This document shows, piece by piece, positions 44,970 to 53,864 of a stretch of 64,000 nucleotides of DNA (the first letter of the stretch is position 1; each line of letters opens with the position of its first letter). A program made the position numbers and the translations under genes. Source of the stretch: Caulobacter sp. FWC26 (GTDB lineage: Bacteria > Pseudomonadota > Alphaproteobacteria > Caulobacterales > Caulobacteraceae); assembly GCF_002742645.2 (NCBI RefSeq), contig NZ_CP033875.1, forward strand, positions 4,008,001-4,072,000, written 5' to 3'. The notes below the pieces were generated by a model, which searched no databases, was not told the DNA's origin, and saw nothing but the letters and a program-made list of their open reading frames with translations.

Positions 44970-47210
44970 TTAGAACGCCACCTCGATCGAAGCGGCCACG
45001 GTGCGCGGCGGACCATAGAAGCCGATCACCGAGTTGTTGTAGGTCGCGACCCCGAAATTGTAGCCGCCGGTACGGTACTTCTCGTTGGTCAGGTTCTTGC
45101 CGGTCAGGGCCAGCTTGTAGCGGCCGCCCGGTGCGGTCCACTGCGCCGTCATGTCCACCAGGGTGAAGGCCTTCTGATCCAGCAGCGGCAGAGGCTGCTC
45201 GAACTGCTGGTAGGCGTCGCGGTAGCTGACCATCGGGGTGATCGCCAGATCGCCGCCCGCCAGCTGACCACGCCAGGTCAGGCTGACATTGCCCGTCCAT
45301 TCCGGGGTGTTCTGGAAGCCGTACAGGTCGGCCACGTTGATGACCTGGCCGGTGGCCAGGGTCGTCGACGGGTTCAGCGGGTTCGGCGCCCCGGCCGGCA
45401 CGAAACGGCTGAAGGTGTCGTACTTGGCGTGGATGTAGCCCAGGGCGACATTGGCGCTCAGGCTCGCGCTCAGCTTGGCGTTGGCTTCGAACTCGACGCC
45501 GTACAGGGTCGAGGCGCCGGCGTTGTCGACCGAGCTGGCGATGCCCGAGGGCACCACGACCTGGGTGGTGACCTGCTGGTCGGTGTACTTCGACAGGAAG
45601 GCGGCCGACGAGAACGAGACCCGGCGATCGAACATATAGCCCTTCAGACCGGCTTCGTAGGTCTTCACGACTTCAGGCCGGTAGCCGTTGACCGTCTGCG
45701 GGGTGATGAACGCGTCGCCGCGCATGTCCCAACCGCCCGACTTGTAGCCCTTCGAGAACGAGACGTAGCTCGTCAGATCGTCGCTCAGGTCGTACGAAGC
45801 CGAGATCCGCGGCGTGAACTGCTCGAAGGTCTTCTCGGCGTTGTAGTTGGTGCGCGTCTGCAGGATCGGACGGGGCGTGCCGCCCTGGTACGGCGTGCGC
45901 GTCGCACCGAGATAGAAGAAGCGGTAGACGTTGGCGCGCTTGGCGTCGCGGGTCGCACGGGCGCCCAGCGAGACCTTGAACTTGTCCGTCAGGTTGGCGC
46001 TGAAGTCGAAGAACGCCGCGAAGCTCTGGGTGTTGACCTTGCCGCCGTTGGCGATGGCCACGCCGAGGTTGCCGGCGATGGTGTCGAACTCGCCCGAGGC
46101 CTGGCTGTTCATGTAGTAGAGGCCGAACACGCCCTGGACGTTCTCGTCCGAATAGACGGCCTGCAGTTCCTGGGAGAACGAACGGTCGTCATAGGTGGCC
46201 GGCACGTCCAGCGTCGGCAGCGGCGTGCCGTCGAAGTCGATGACGGTGTCGGTGTGGCCGCGACGGCTGGCGGTGATCGACTTGAGCGTAACCTTGTCGG
46301 TAGCGTTCCATTGAGCGGTCAGCGACACACCCTTGGTCATCACGTGGTTCTTGTCGCCCAGGCCCGACTGGGTGTCGTAGATGTCGAGCACCTGATAGCC
46401 GCCGACCAGGGCCGGCAGTTCGCGGTGGCCGTGGCGGGGGTTGGAGTCGTCGACGACCTTGTCATAAGCCAGACGGAAGAACAGATCCTCGGTCGGCTGA
46501 TACTCGGCGCTGAGGCGATAGGCCTCGACGTCCTTGTTGTAGTGCTCGGCTCCGGTGGTGATGTTCGTGCCATAGCCATCGCGCTTGTAGAGGGCGTACG
46601 AGCCACCGACCGACAGGCCGCCGCCGATCGGCGTCTGGCCCGAGACCAAGACGTCGGTCTGGTTGTAGCTGCCGTAGGTGCCTTTGATCTTCGCGCCGGC
46701 GTCGTCGCCCAGGCGCTTGGTCACGTACTTGATCGCGCCGCCGATGGTATTGCGGCCGTACAGGGTGCCCTGCGGGCCACGCAGCACTTCGATGCGCTCG
46801 ATGTCAAAGATGTCGAGCACCGCGCCCTGCGGACGATAGATGTAGACGTCGTCGACATAGAGACCAACGCCGGGCTCGAAGCCCCACAGCGGGTCCTGCT
46901 GGCCCACGCCGCGGATATAGCTGATCAGGGTCGAGTTCGAACCGCGGGCGGTCTGCACCGTGATGTTCGGGGTGGTCTGCGAGAGCACGGTGATGTCCGT
47001 GCCGCCCGAACGCTCCAGCTTCTCGGCCGAGAAGGCCGAGACGGCGACGGGCACGTCCTTGAGATTTTCCTCACGGCGACGCGCGGTGACCGTCACCTCG
47101 TCGACCGAAACCGAATTGTCAGCGGCCGGGGCCTGCTGAGCCGACGCGGCGCCGGCGATCGTGCTCCACGCAGCGCCAGCCAGCAGCGCGGCCTTCCACA
47201 TCGAAGTCAT
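44970..47210 (-). CDS. TonB-dependent outer-membrane receptor
   Basis: A 746-residue receptor with a signal peptide ending AASAQQ (about residue 24). The TonB-box/plug entry VDEVTVTARRREENLKDVPVAVSAFS is at about 35-60, and the plug continues to roughly 150. The barrel ends in a C-terminal aromatic-type strand (TVAASIEVAF). I chose ATG 47210 behind a GAGGGGAAA site; the longer frame is not coding. In this cluster (MFS, TetR, oxygenase) the ligand is likely an aromatic, stilbene-type or terpenoid molecule rather than a siderophore. Confidence 0.92.
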   Translation of the reverse strand: MTSMWKAALLAGAAWSTIAGAASAQQAPAADNSVSVDEVTVTARRREENLKDVPVAVSAFSAEKLERSGGTDITVLSQTTPNITVQTARGSNSTLISYIRGVGQQDPLWGFEPGVGLYVDDVYIYRPQGAVLDIFDIERIEVLRGPQGTLYGRNTIGGAIKYVTKRLGDDAGAKIKGTYGSYNQTDVLVSGQTPIGGGLSVGGSYALYKRDGYGTNITTGAEHYNKDVEAYRLSAEYQPTEDLFFRLAYDKVVDDSNPRHGHRELPALVGGYQVLDIYDTQSGLGDKNHVMTKGVSLTAQWNATDKVTLKSITASRRGHTDTVIDFDGTPLPTLDVPATYDDRSFSQELQAVYSDENVQGVFGLYYMNSQASGEFDTIAGNLGVAIANGGKVNTQSFAAFFDFSANLTDKFKVSLGARATRDAKRANVYRFFYLGATRTPYQGGTPRPILQTRTNYNAEKTFEQFTPRISASYDLSDDLTSYVSFSKGYKSGGWDMRGDAFITPQTVNGYRPEVVKTYEAGLKGYMFDRRVSFSSAAFLSKYTDQQVTTQVVVPSGIASSVDNAGASTLYGVEFEANAKLSASLSANVALGYIHAKYDTFSRFVPAGAPNPLNPSTTLATGQVINVADLYGFQNTPEWTGNVSLTWRGQLAGGDLAITPMVSYRDAYQQFEQPLPLLDQKAFTLVDMTAQWTAPGGRYKLALTGKNLTNEKYRTGGYNFGVATYNNSVIGFYGPPRTVAASIEVAF

Positions 47211-47343
47211 GGGTTTCCCCTCCCTTGTGTTCCGCCCTTCCCCGGCCGGATCCGTCTTTCGCGGACGCGAGCGCAGGGTTCGCCAATTCATCGAACAGCG
47301 AATTGCAGCCACCATCACCCGAACGGGCGCGGGACGCCAGCCC

Positions 47344-47365
47344 TTTTTCATCACTTGATGAAAAA
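47344..47365. promoter_or_regulatory. Perfect 22-bp palindrome, candidate TetR-type operator
   Basis: TTTTTCATCA and TGATGAAAAA are perfect ten-base arms separated by two bases. It lies 18 bases past the TetR stop and 134 bases upstream of the TonB-receptor start. A related half-site, TTGATGAA, occurs at 48110-48117 upstream of the tetR gene. Size and symmetry fit a TetR-family operator. Confidence 0.6.
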
Positions 47366-47383
47366 TGGAGCGGGTGTGGCGGA

Positions 47384-48094
47384 TCAGCCGCTGGCCAGGG
47401 TCTTGTTCTGCTTGGCGATCACGGCCTCGAAGCCGGCGGCGCAATAGGCGAAGAGGCGCTGGCGGACGGACTCAAGATCGCTGGAATGGCATTCGCCTTC
47501 CGACAGGGAGTCGATCCGTCCCGTCTCCGAAAGGGTCAGCATCATCGAGCCCGTCAAGAACTGATAGCACCAGTAGAGGTCGCGGTAGGCCGCTTCGGGA
47601 CGGACCGACTTGAGCGTCTCGACCAGTTGGTGGACCACCGGGTCGAAAAACCGCGTCATGGTCTCGCCGCCCCAGGCGGGCGTGTTGTTCACCTGCGCCA
47701 CCAGGACGAAATAGCTCTTCCACCCCTGCCCGCCGTCTTGGGAGATCCGCAGCAATGGATCGATGAACGCCTCGATCACGCCTTCGACGGTCATCGCGCC
47801 CGCATGCGCCTTCACATAGGCGTTCATCGACGCCTCTCGGGCCTGGTTGAGGATCTCGGCCCGGCGCAGGAACACCGCGTCGAACAATTCGCGCTTGGCG
47901 CCGAAGTAGTAGTGGATCAGGGCGGTGTCGACGCCGGCCTCGGCCGCCACCTGACGGGTGGTGACGCCATAGAAGCCGTGCCGCGCGAACAGCCCCTCGG
48001 CCGCGTCGAGGATCGTTTCCTTCAGGTCCAGGCCTTTGGCCTTGGAGGGACGACCCCGTCCGCCGGCGCGGGCGCGGGACTTGGTTGCGGTCAT
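47384..48094 (-). CDS. TetR-family transcriptional regulator
   Basis: A 236-residue regulator starting at ATG 48094. After a basic N-terminal arm, the helix-turn-helix is at about residues 25-70 (ETILDAAEGLFARHGFYGVTT is split by the turn, then RQVAAEAGVDTALIHYYFGAK). The C-terminal domain is all-helical and probably binds a small ligand. It sits between the TonB receptor and oxygenase genes on the same strand and probably represses the cluster through the palindrome at 47344. Confidence 0.88.
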   Translation of the reverse strand: MTATKSRARAGGRGRPSKAKGLDLKETILDAAEGLFARHGFYGVTTRQVAAEAGVDTALIHYYFGAKRELFDAVFLRRAEILNQAREASMNAYVKAHAGAMTVEGVIEAFIDPLLRISQDGGQGWKSYFVLVAQVNNTPAWGGETMTRFFDPVVHQLVETLKSVRPEAAYRDLYWCYQFLTGSMMLTLSETGRIDSLSEGECHSSDLESVRQRLFAYCAAGFEAVIAKQNKTLASG

Positions 48095-48171
48095 GGGGAC
48101 GGGCCCGCCTTGATGAAGCTCCGCCCTCGGATAGGCGCAACCCAGCGGCCCTGGCAAGGACCGCCGTTCTC

Positions 48172-49623
48172 TCAAGCGCCGACGAACACGCCATGGAAGG
48201 TCACCGGCAGCGCCACCGGCGCGCGCCAGGTCGCCAGCGGCCCCCTGTCCACATGTTGGGCGTCGAACACGTGCAGCTCGGTCGCGCGGGCGTCGAGGTT
48301 GATCGTCGTACCGACAAGCCAACCATCGAGCTCCGCCGACGATCCCAGCCGGGGCGCGAAGACCATTTCCTCAACCAGATGACGCGCACCGAAGTCGAAG
48401 ATCTGGTCCTTGTCCTTCTTCCAGTCGCGCACGGCGACGCTCTGGAACAAGGGACGACCAGAACGCTCGTTGGTCAGGTGGACCGAATAGCGTCGGGCCA
48501 GACCGGCAAAGCGCGGATCGGAACGCGGGAACTCCGCGCTGACCGTATCGGTCGCCAGCTCGGCCCGACCATCGCCACGAAGCGTGATCAGCGCGCGCCG
48601 AGGCGGGGCGGCGCGAAGGCGCTCGCCGCGCAGGATCGCGCCACCGTTCGCTGCGGTCCCGAAAGGGTCCTTGTCGATGCAGGCGTCGAAGCGGATCGTC
48701 CCGTCGGCCTCCTCCCAGGCGTCGCCGAGGTGAAAGAAGAAGAACGGCGGCAGCTCGAACAGGCGACGCTTGGACAGATCGTTCTTGTCCAGCACCAAGA
48801 CCTGCGCGCCGAGCTCAGGTCGCCAAACCATGGTCGACGCGATCGGCATCCGCATCCCCTCCTGCACCCACGGCTGGAGGATGATGATCAGGCTGCGCTC
48901 GGTGGCGGTGAAATCGTGCATGTAGCCGGCGCGCGGCAAGGTGATGACCTCGGCCTTGCGCAGCCCACCGTCGGGCGAGAGGTTCCAGACCACCGCGCGC
49001 TTGCCCGCAAGACCCAGGTTCCAGACCGAGCCATCGGGCTGGACACGCGGATGAGCCAGGAACGGCATACCCTTCATGTCAGGGCTGATCGTCTTGAAGC
49101 CCCGAGTCTCCAGCGAAACAGGGTCCATCGCCGTCGGCGAGCCGCCCTCCCAGAGCGCCCAGAGCTCGCCGCCCGCCATCATCACCGACGTATTGGCCGC
49201 GTTGGCGTCATCGGCCGAACCGACCCGGGCGCCCGGCCCTGCCGCCGTCCCATAGCCTGGCGTGATCACCGCGTTAGCGGCGGCGTCCTGGCGGCGTTTG
49301 ACGGTGTCGACAAAGCGGGCCGACATGCGCGCCTCGCCGTCCGCGACCTGGAACTTGCGGACCATGCCGTCGCCGTCGAACCAATGGCCGACCGAACCGC
49401 CCGGCCGGCGGAACTTGGCCGGACCGTTCCGGAATAGCGTGCCCTTCAGGTCGGTCGGCGCGCGGCCGTGAACCAGGGCCAAGCTGGTCGGCGCGATGTC
49501 CGCCTCGACATCGGCCAGACCCAGGGTCCAGTCGCTGGCGGCGGCGGCCCAGAGCGTTTCAGGGGTGAGGACGGCGGCGGCGCCCGTCATGGCCGCGCCG
49601 CGCAGGATGTCGCGTCGGTTCAT
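48172..49623 (-). CDS. Carotenoid/stilbene cleavage oxygenase
   Basis: A 483-residue non-haem iron dioxygenase of the carotenoid-oxygenase family. The four iron-binding histidines are visible: H191 (LAHPRV), H236 (YMHDFT), H298 (FFHLGD) and H477 (TFHGVF, near the C-terminus). The N-terminus MNRRDILRGAAMTGAAAVL looks like a twin-arginine signal, so the enzyme may act in the periplasm. Family members cleave carotenoids or lignin-derived stilbenes (lignostilbene). TonB uptake and MFS genes nearby favour an external substrate. Confidence 0.9.
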   Translation of the reverse strand: MNRRDILRGAAMTGAAAVLTPETLWAAAASDWTLGLADVEADIAPTSLALVHGRAPTDLKGTLFRNGPAKFRRPGGSVGHWFDGDGMVRKFQVADGEARMSARFVDTVKRRQDAAANAVITPGYGTAAGPGARVGSADDANAANTSVMMAGGELWALWEGGSPTAMDPVSLETRGFKTISPDMKGMPFLAHPRVQPDGSVWNLGLAGKRAVVWNLSPDGGLRKAEVITLPRAGYMHDFTATERSLIIILQPWVQEGMRMPIASTMVWRPELGAQVLVLDKNDLSKRRLFELPPFFFFHLGDAWEEADGTIRFDACIDKDPFGTAANGGAILRGERLRAAPPRRALITLRGDGRAELATDTVSAEFPRSDPRFAGLARRYSVHLTNERSGRPLFQSVAVRDWKKDKDQIFDFGARHLVEEMVFAPRLGSSAELDGWLVGTTINLDARATELHVFDAQHVDRGPLATWRAPVALPVTFHGVFVGA

Positions 49624-49633
49624 GGCTCGGCTC

Positions 49634-50071
49634 TCAGTTAAGGCGCAGGAATTGGGCGTTGGCGCCCGCCTTCACCTCGAAGGCGGCGGCGTCGAACGCG
49701 GGCGGGCCCATGTTCGGCTGGGCGTCGCGCGAGAAGCCGTACGGCTCGGTCGGCATGCCAAAAGGGTTGGTCGCCATCTTGCCGTCGCCATCGACATCCT
49801 GGAACGCGCGCACTGCGTAGGAGCCCGGCGGCAGAGCCACGATCTTGACCGTGGCGAGGTCTGCTGCGGCCGAGGCGTTGGCGAAACGGACGGGCTTGCC
49901 CGACGCCCAGCCTTGCGGGCTGTCGAAGACGGCGATCATGATCTGGCCCTGCTTGGCCTTGAGGTCGGGGAAGGTCAGGGTCAGGTCGCCGAACGCCTCT
50001 TGAGCGCGCGCGGCGGGAGCGAGAACGGAAGCGGTCGCCAGGGCCAGGGCGAGCGTGCGAACGAGGGTCAT
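49634..50071 (-). CDS. DUF2141 family exported protein
   Basis: A 145-residue protein with a signal peptide ending AARAQ. The mature domain has the DUF2141 pattern: MIAVFDSPQGWASGKPV, LPPGSYAVRAFQDVDGDGKMATNPFGMPTE (read with its turns) and EPYGFS. It is a small beta-sandwich, probably periplasmic, of unknown role. It lies between the oxygenase gene and the DUF2306 gene on one strand, with gaps of 10 and 32 bases. Confidence 0.82.
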   Translation of the reverse strand: MTLVRTLALALATASVLAPAARAQEAFGDLTLTFPDLKAKQGQIMIAVFDSPQGWASGKPVRFANASAAADLATVKIVALPPGSYAVRAFQDVDGDGKMATNPFGMPTEPYGFSRDAQPNMGPPAFDAAAFEVKAGANAQFLRLN

Positions 50072-50103
50072 GGGTTGAGTCCTTCTTGGGGTTGGATGAC
50101 GGG

Positions 50104-50664
50104 TCAGCCCAGGAACACGGTCCAGAGCAGGCGACCGGGAAAAAAGGCGAAGAGGCCGGCCACAAGCAGACCGCCGACGAACATGCCGGTCATGGCCTTC
50201 CGGTGCGCCGAGACCTTGCCGCGCTTGACCGCGTAGACCGCGCCCGGCAGGCCGACGATGGTCCAGCCCGACAGCAGATGGATGAAGCTGAAGGCGCCGT
50301 GGTTGATCTCGCGGATGAACAGCGAACTGACGGCGGTCGCCCCCATCGCCAGCACCCAGGTCCACCCCAGGAGCCTGTGCAGGGTCGTGCCCTTCACCCG
50401 CATCATCAGGACGACGCCGATGGCCAGCGCGGTCAGGGTCGAGAAGAGATGCAGTTGGATCACGGCCGGCGCGGCGACAATTCTGGAGACATCTGGAGCG
50501 TGGGGCTGGAAGCCGACACGCTGGATAACGGCGCCAAAGTCGGTGACGGCCTGCGGCGCGGTGACCGCCACGATCACGATCGCCGCGCCGACGCCCAAGG
50601 CGGCGTTGCGAAGCCCGCTCCAGCGATCCGACACTTGCGAAATTGACTTGCCGTGCGAGGCCAT
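50104..50664 (-). CDS. DUF2306 membrane protein
   Basis: A 186-residue protein with four to five hydrophobic helices. The pattern (HLFSTLTALAIGVVLM, RLLGWTWVLAMGATAVSS, HLLSGWTIVGLPGAVYAV, HRKAMTGMFVGGLL) matches DUF2306, a quinone/haem-transport-like family with conserved membrane histidines. It diverges from the LytTR regulator across a 74-base gap, so that regulator may control it. Confidence 0.82.
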   Translation of the reverse strand: MASHGKSISQVSDRWSGLRNAALGVGAAIVIVAVTAPQAVTDFGAVIQRVGFQPHAPDVSRIVAAPAVIQLHLFSTLTALAIGVVLMMRVKGTTLHRLLGWTWVLAMGATAVSSLFIREINHGAFSFIHLLSGWTIVGLPGAVYAVKRGKVSAHRKAMTGMFVGGLLVAGLFAFFPGRLLWTVFLG

Positions 50665-50738
50665 CTTCCTTCACTCCCGGTTCAAGCGGGGCGTTAGGTC
50701 GCCGCGCCGTCGGAAGCCTTGGTGGAGGGGTCAGGTTC

Positions 50739-51554
50739 GTGCCTCAATCGTCGTTGCGCCAGTCGCCGGCCTCGTTTCGTGAACGGCTGGCCGGCGCCAT
50801 TCACGCTTCGCGAACGGCCATGAGGCGCCATGACAGCCTTCGGGGCTTCGCAGCCTCAGCGGCCGCCGGCGTCTTCCTGGCCCTGATCGGCGCGTTCGGA
50901 ACCGACGCGGCGCCATTGGGCCTTCGGGTGGCCTACTGGGTAGGCCTCTGCCTCGCAGGCGCCGTCGTCGGCACGACGGTCACGCATTTGATCGGTCGCG
51001 AGGGACGCGCCGACTCACGCCCCTGGCTCTACGGCGCGCTCACCGTGATCGGCATCACCCTGCCTTTCACCGCCGTCGTCTGGCTGGTCACCGAGCTGAC
51101 CTTCCACGGCTCGCCGCGCCCCCAGACCCTGTCGCTCTATCTTGGCCCGGTGTTCATCGTGACGACCGGCATGACCGCCCTGAACTTCCTGGTTCAAAGG
51201 CGTCCGGTGGAAACGCACGCCGCGCCAGCAGGCGCCACGACCGTGCGTTTTCTTGAGCGCCTGCCCGGTAAACTGCGCGGCGCCGAGCTCTATGCCGTGG
51301 AGGCCGAGGATCACTATCTGCGCCTGCACACCTCGCGCGGTCAGGACCTGATCCTGATGCGCCTGTCCGACGCCGTGGCCGAGCTGGAAGGGATCGAAGG
51401 CGCTCAGACCCATCGCTCGTGGTGGGTCGCCAAGGGCGCCGTCGAGGACGCCCGACGCGGTGACGGACGCGCCGTCCTGACGCTGAAGAGCGGCGTCGAA
51501 GCGCCTGTCAGCCGGGCCTACGCCAAGGCGCTGCGCGAGGCCGGCTGGTTTTGA
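50739..51554 (+). CDS. Membrane-bound LytTR-family transcriptional regulator
   Basis: A 271-residue protein starting at GTG 50739 with GGAGGGG eight bases upstream. The N-terminal half has four membrane helices (residues about 35-150). The C-terminal half is a LytTR DNA-binding domain (about 170-271), with VEAEDHYLRLHTSRGQ, SDAVAEL, THRSWWVAK and the final VSRAYAKALREAGWF, split by loops. It has no receiver domain, so it probably senses a membrane or envelope signal directly. The likely target is the divergent DUF2306/DUF2141 operon, by position only. Confidence 0.87.
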   Translation: MPQSSLRQSPASFRERLAGAIHASRTAMRRHDSLRGFAASAAAGVFLALIGAFGTDAAPLGLRVAYWVGLCLAGAVVGTTVTHLIGREGRADSRPWLYGALTVIGITLPFTAVVWLVTELTFHGSPRPQTLSLYLGPVFIVTTGMTALNFLVQRRPVETHAAPAGATTVRFLERLPGKLRGAELYAVEAEDHYLRLHTSRGQDLILMRLSDAVAELEGIEGAQTHRSWWVAKGAVEDARRGDGRAVLTLKSGVEAPVSRAYAKALREAGWF

Positions 51555-51575
51555 CCGAGCCGGCGGCCGCTGGTC

Positions 51576-52256
51576 TCAAGACCGGGTGCGGAGCAGAATC
51601 TTCGACCGCGCCTCCAGCGCCAGAAGGACCGTCAGGACCAGGAAGGCGAAGGCCAGCAGCAGCAGCGACAGGCGGTGCGCTTCGCCCCATTCCAGCGCCT
51701 CGACCAGACGATAGATTTCGGTCGACAACACCGTGGTCTCGCCCGGGATGTTCCCCCCCAGCATCATCACCACCCCGAACTCGCCGATCGTATGGGCAAA
51801 GGTCAGGATCGCGGCGGCGACATAGCCCGGCAGCGCCAGCGGCAGGGCGACACGCCAGAAGGTCTGCGCACGCGAGGCGCCCAGGCTGGCGGCGGCTTCC
51901 AGCGGCTCGTCGCCGATGGCCAGGAAGGCGTTGCGCAGCGGCTGGACGGCGAAGGGCAGCGAATAGATCAGCGATCCGATGACCAACCCTTCGAAGGTGA
52001 AAGCCAGGGTCCGCACGCCGAAGGGCTGCAGCAACGCCATCAGGGGACTGTTCGGCCCCAGCGCGATCAGCAGGTAGAAGCCCAGCACGGTCGGCGGCAG
52101 GACGATCGGCAAGGCGACGATGGCGGTGACGGGCGTCCGCAGCGGCGAACGGCCCCGCGCCAGCCACCAGGACAGCGGCGTGGCCAGCAACAGCAGGAGC
52201 ACGGTGGTGATCCCCGCCAGCTTCGCCGTCAACCACAGCACCTCACCCACGGTCAA
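51576..52256 (-). CDS. modB: Molybdate ABC transporter permease
   Basis: A 226-residue permease with five to six helices and the EAA-type loop ([19 protein letters not shown], broken by turns). The motif [14 protein letters not shown] is the ModB signature. Its start overlaps the modA stop by four bases. Only 21 bases separate its stop from the convergent LytTR gene, so modC is not encoded here. Confidence 0.93.
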   Translation of the reverse strand: MTVGEVLWLTAKLAGITTVLLLLLATPLSWWLARGRSPLRTPVTAIVALPIVLPPTVLGFYLLIALGPNSPLMALLQPFGVRTLAFTFEGLVIGSLIYSLPFAVQPLRNAFLAIGDEPLEAAASLGASRAQTFWRVALPLALPGYVAAAILTFAHTIGEFGVVMMLGGNIPGETTVLSTEIYRLVEALEWGEAHRLSLLLLAFAFLVLTVLLALEARSKILLRTRS

Positions 52257-53011
52257 CGCACCTCATAACCGTAGCGCCGGATGATGGCCTTGACCTCGGC
52301 GCTCTTGAGGAACGCCAGGAAGGCCTTGGCGGCGTCGCTGTTCGCGCCCGTCTTCAGCAGCACGGCCTGCTGATCGATCGGCGTGTGGTTCGCGGCCGGC
52401 ACGAGCCAGCGCGAGCCCCTCTTGTCGTCTACGACCTGCGACAGCGCCACGAAGCCAAGCTCCGTAGCGCCGGTCTGGACGAACTGAAAGGCCTGGGTGA
52501 TCGAGGCGCCCGTGACGATCTTTGGCCTTAGGGCTTCGTAGAGTTTGAGCTTGGTCAGGGCTTCAACCGCCGCCTGGCCGTAGGGCGCGGCCTTAGGATC
52601 GGCGATGGCCAGCTTATCGAACCCACCGCGCGACAACACCGCGCCCCGCCCGTCAACGAGGCCCTGCGTCCGGCTGAACAGTACGAGGCGCCCGGTCGCA
52701 TAGGTGAAGCGCGAGCCGGTAACCGCCAAGCCCTCCACCTCCGCCTTCTGGGGGCGCTCCACGTCAGCCGACAGGAAGACCTCGTACGGCGCGCCGTTGG
52801 CGATCTGGGTGTAGAACTGACCCGACGATCCGAAGCTGAGCACGGCGTCATGACCGGTCCGGGCCTTGAAGCGCGCGGCGATCGCCTTGGCCGGCTCGGT
52901 GAAGTTGGCGGCGACGGCCACCTTGGTCTCGCCGGCCAGGACCGCGCCGGCGAAGGTCAGAGACCAGACGCCGAGCAGGGCGGCGATCAGCATCGGACGG
53001 CGAGCCATCAT
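52253..53011 (-). CDS. modA: Molybdate ABC transporter substrate-binding protein
   Basis: A 252-residue periplasmic protein with a signal peptide (ending VLAGET, about residue 27). Binding features are [16 protein letters not shown], the [12 protein letters not shown] loop and [10 protein letters not shown]. It delivers molybdate or tungstate to ModB. It diverges from modE, with a ModE-like palindrome between. Confidence 0.93.
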   Translation of the reverse strand: MMARRPMLIAALLGVWSLTFAGAVLAGETKVAVAANFTEPAKAIAARFKARTGHDAVLSFGSSGQFYTQIANGAPYEVFLSADVERPQKAEVEGLAVTGSRFTYATGRLVLFSRTQGLVDGRGAVLSRGGFDKLAIADPKAAPYGQAAVEALTKLKLYEALRPKIVTGASITQAFQFVQTGATELGFVALSQVVDDKRGSRWLVPAANHTPIDQQAVLLKTGANSDAAKAFLAFLKSAEVKAIIRRYGYEVR

Positions 53012-53037
53012 CTGGTATGCCTCTGAGGTCAGCGCAG

Positions 53038-53063
53038 CGGTTATGCAGCCAAACTACATAACG
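53038..53063. promoter_or_regulatory. ModE-like operator (Mo-box)
   Basis: GTTATG (53040-53045) and CATAAC (53057-53062) are inverted arms flanked by CG at both ends, giving the CGnTATG...CATAACG pattern of Mo-boxes. It lies 28 bases upstream of modA and 21 bases upstream of modE, so molybdate-bound ModE could repress both. Confidence 0.75.
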
Positions 53064-53083
53064 ATGAAAGCCAGGTCCGACCA

Positions 53084-53854
53084 GTGAGCAGCGACACCGA
53101 CTTCAGCGCCTCGCTGGTTCTCAAGCGCGGCGGGCTGGCGCGCGTGGGCCTGGAGCGCATCGCCTTGCTCGAGGCCGTGGCGCGGCACGGCTCGATTAGC
53201 GCCGCTGCGAAGGAGACCGGCCTGTCCTATAAGGGCGCCTGGGACGGCGTGCAGGCGCTGAACAACCTGTTCGACGCCCCGCTGGTCAGCGCCGCGCCCG
53301 GCGGACGCACTGGCGGCGCGGCCCAGGTGACCGCGCGAGGCCAGGCCGTGATCCGCGCCTTCCGGGCTGCGGAACGCGAGGTCAGCGCCGCTTTCGCGCG
53401 CCTTGAGTCCGATCTGGCTGGCGAGGTTGAGCAACTATGGAGCCTTGGCCTGCGCACCAGCGCCCGCAACGCCCTGCGCGGCGTGGTGACGACGGTGGCC
53501 GAGGACGGCGTCACCGCTTCGGTGTCTCTCGACGCTGGCGAGGGCCTAGGCTTCACCGCGCGGGTGACCCGGCGCAGCGTCGAGGACCTGGGCCTCGCGC
53601 CCGGCCGTCCCGCCATCGCCCTGATCAAGTCCAGCTTCGTCCGGCTGGACGGCGCACCAGCGGAGAACCATCTGGATGGACGGATCCTGGACCGCGAGGC
53701 GGGAGACGACGCCGCCGAGTTGGTGATCGGCCTGTCGGGCGGCAAATCTCTCGTGGCCACCGTCGAGGCCGGCGCGGCCGGCTGGAACCTCGCGCCCGGC
53801 GACGCGGTCAGCGTCTCGATCGCCGCCGCTGACGTGATCCTGGCGGTCGACTAA
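53084..53854 (+). CDS. modE: Molybdate-responsive regulator ModE
   Basis: A 256-residue regulator starting at GTG. The N-terminal winged helix (residues about 20-105) has ISAAAKETGLSYKGAWDGV. Two Mop (molybdate-binding) domains follow at about 120-188 and 193-256, each with the LxxGxxVxxxI/L-type pattern (SVSLDAGEGLGFTARVTRRS; NLAPGDAVSVSIAAADV). It binds the operator at 53038-53063 and diverges from modAB. Confidence 0.93.
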   Translation: MSSDTDFSASLVLKRGGLARVGLERIALLEAVARHGSISAAAKETGLSYKGAWDGVQALNNLFDAPLVSAAPGGRTGGAAQVTARGQAVIRAFRAAEREVSAAFARLESDLAGEVEQLWSLGLRTSARNALRGVVTTVAEDGVTASVSLDAGEGLGFTARVTRRSVEDLGLAPGRPAIALIKSSFVRLDGAPAENHLDGRILDREAGDDAAELVIGLSGGKSLVATVEAGAAGWNLAPGDAVSVSIAAADVILAVD

Positions 53855-53864
53855 GGCTTCTGCT

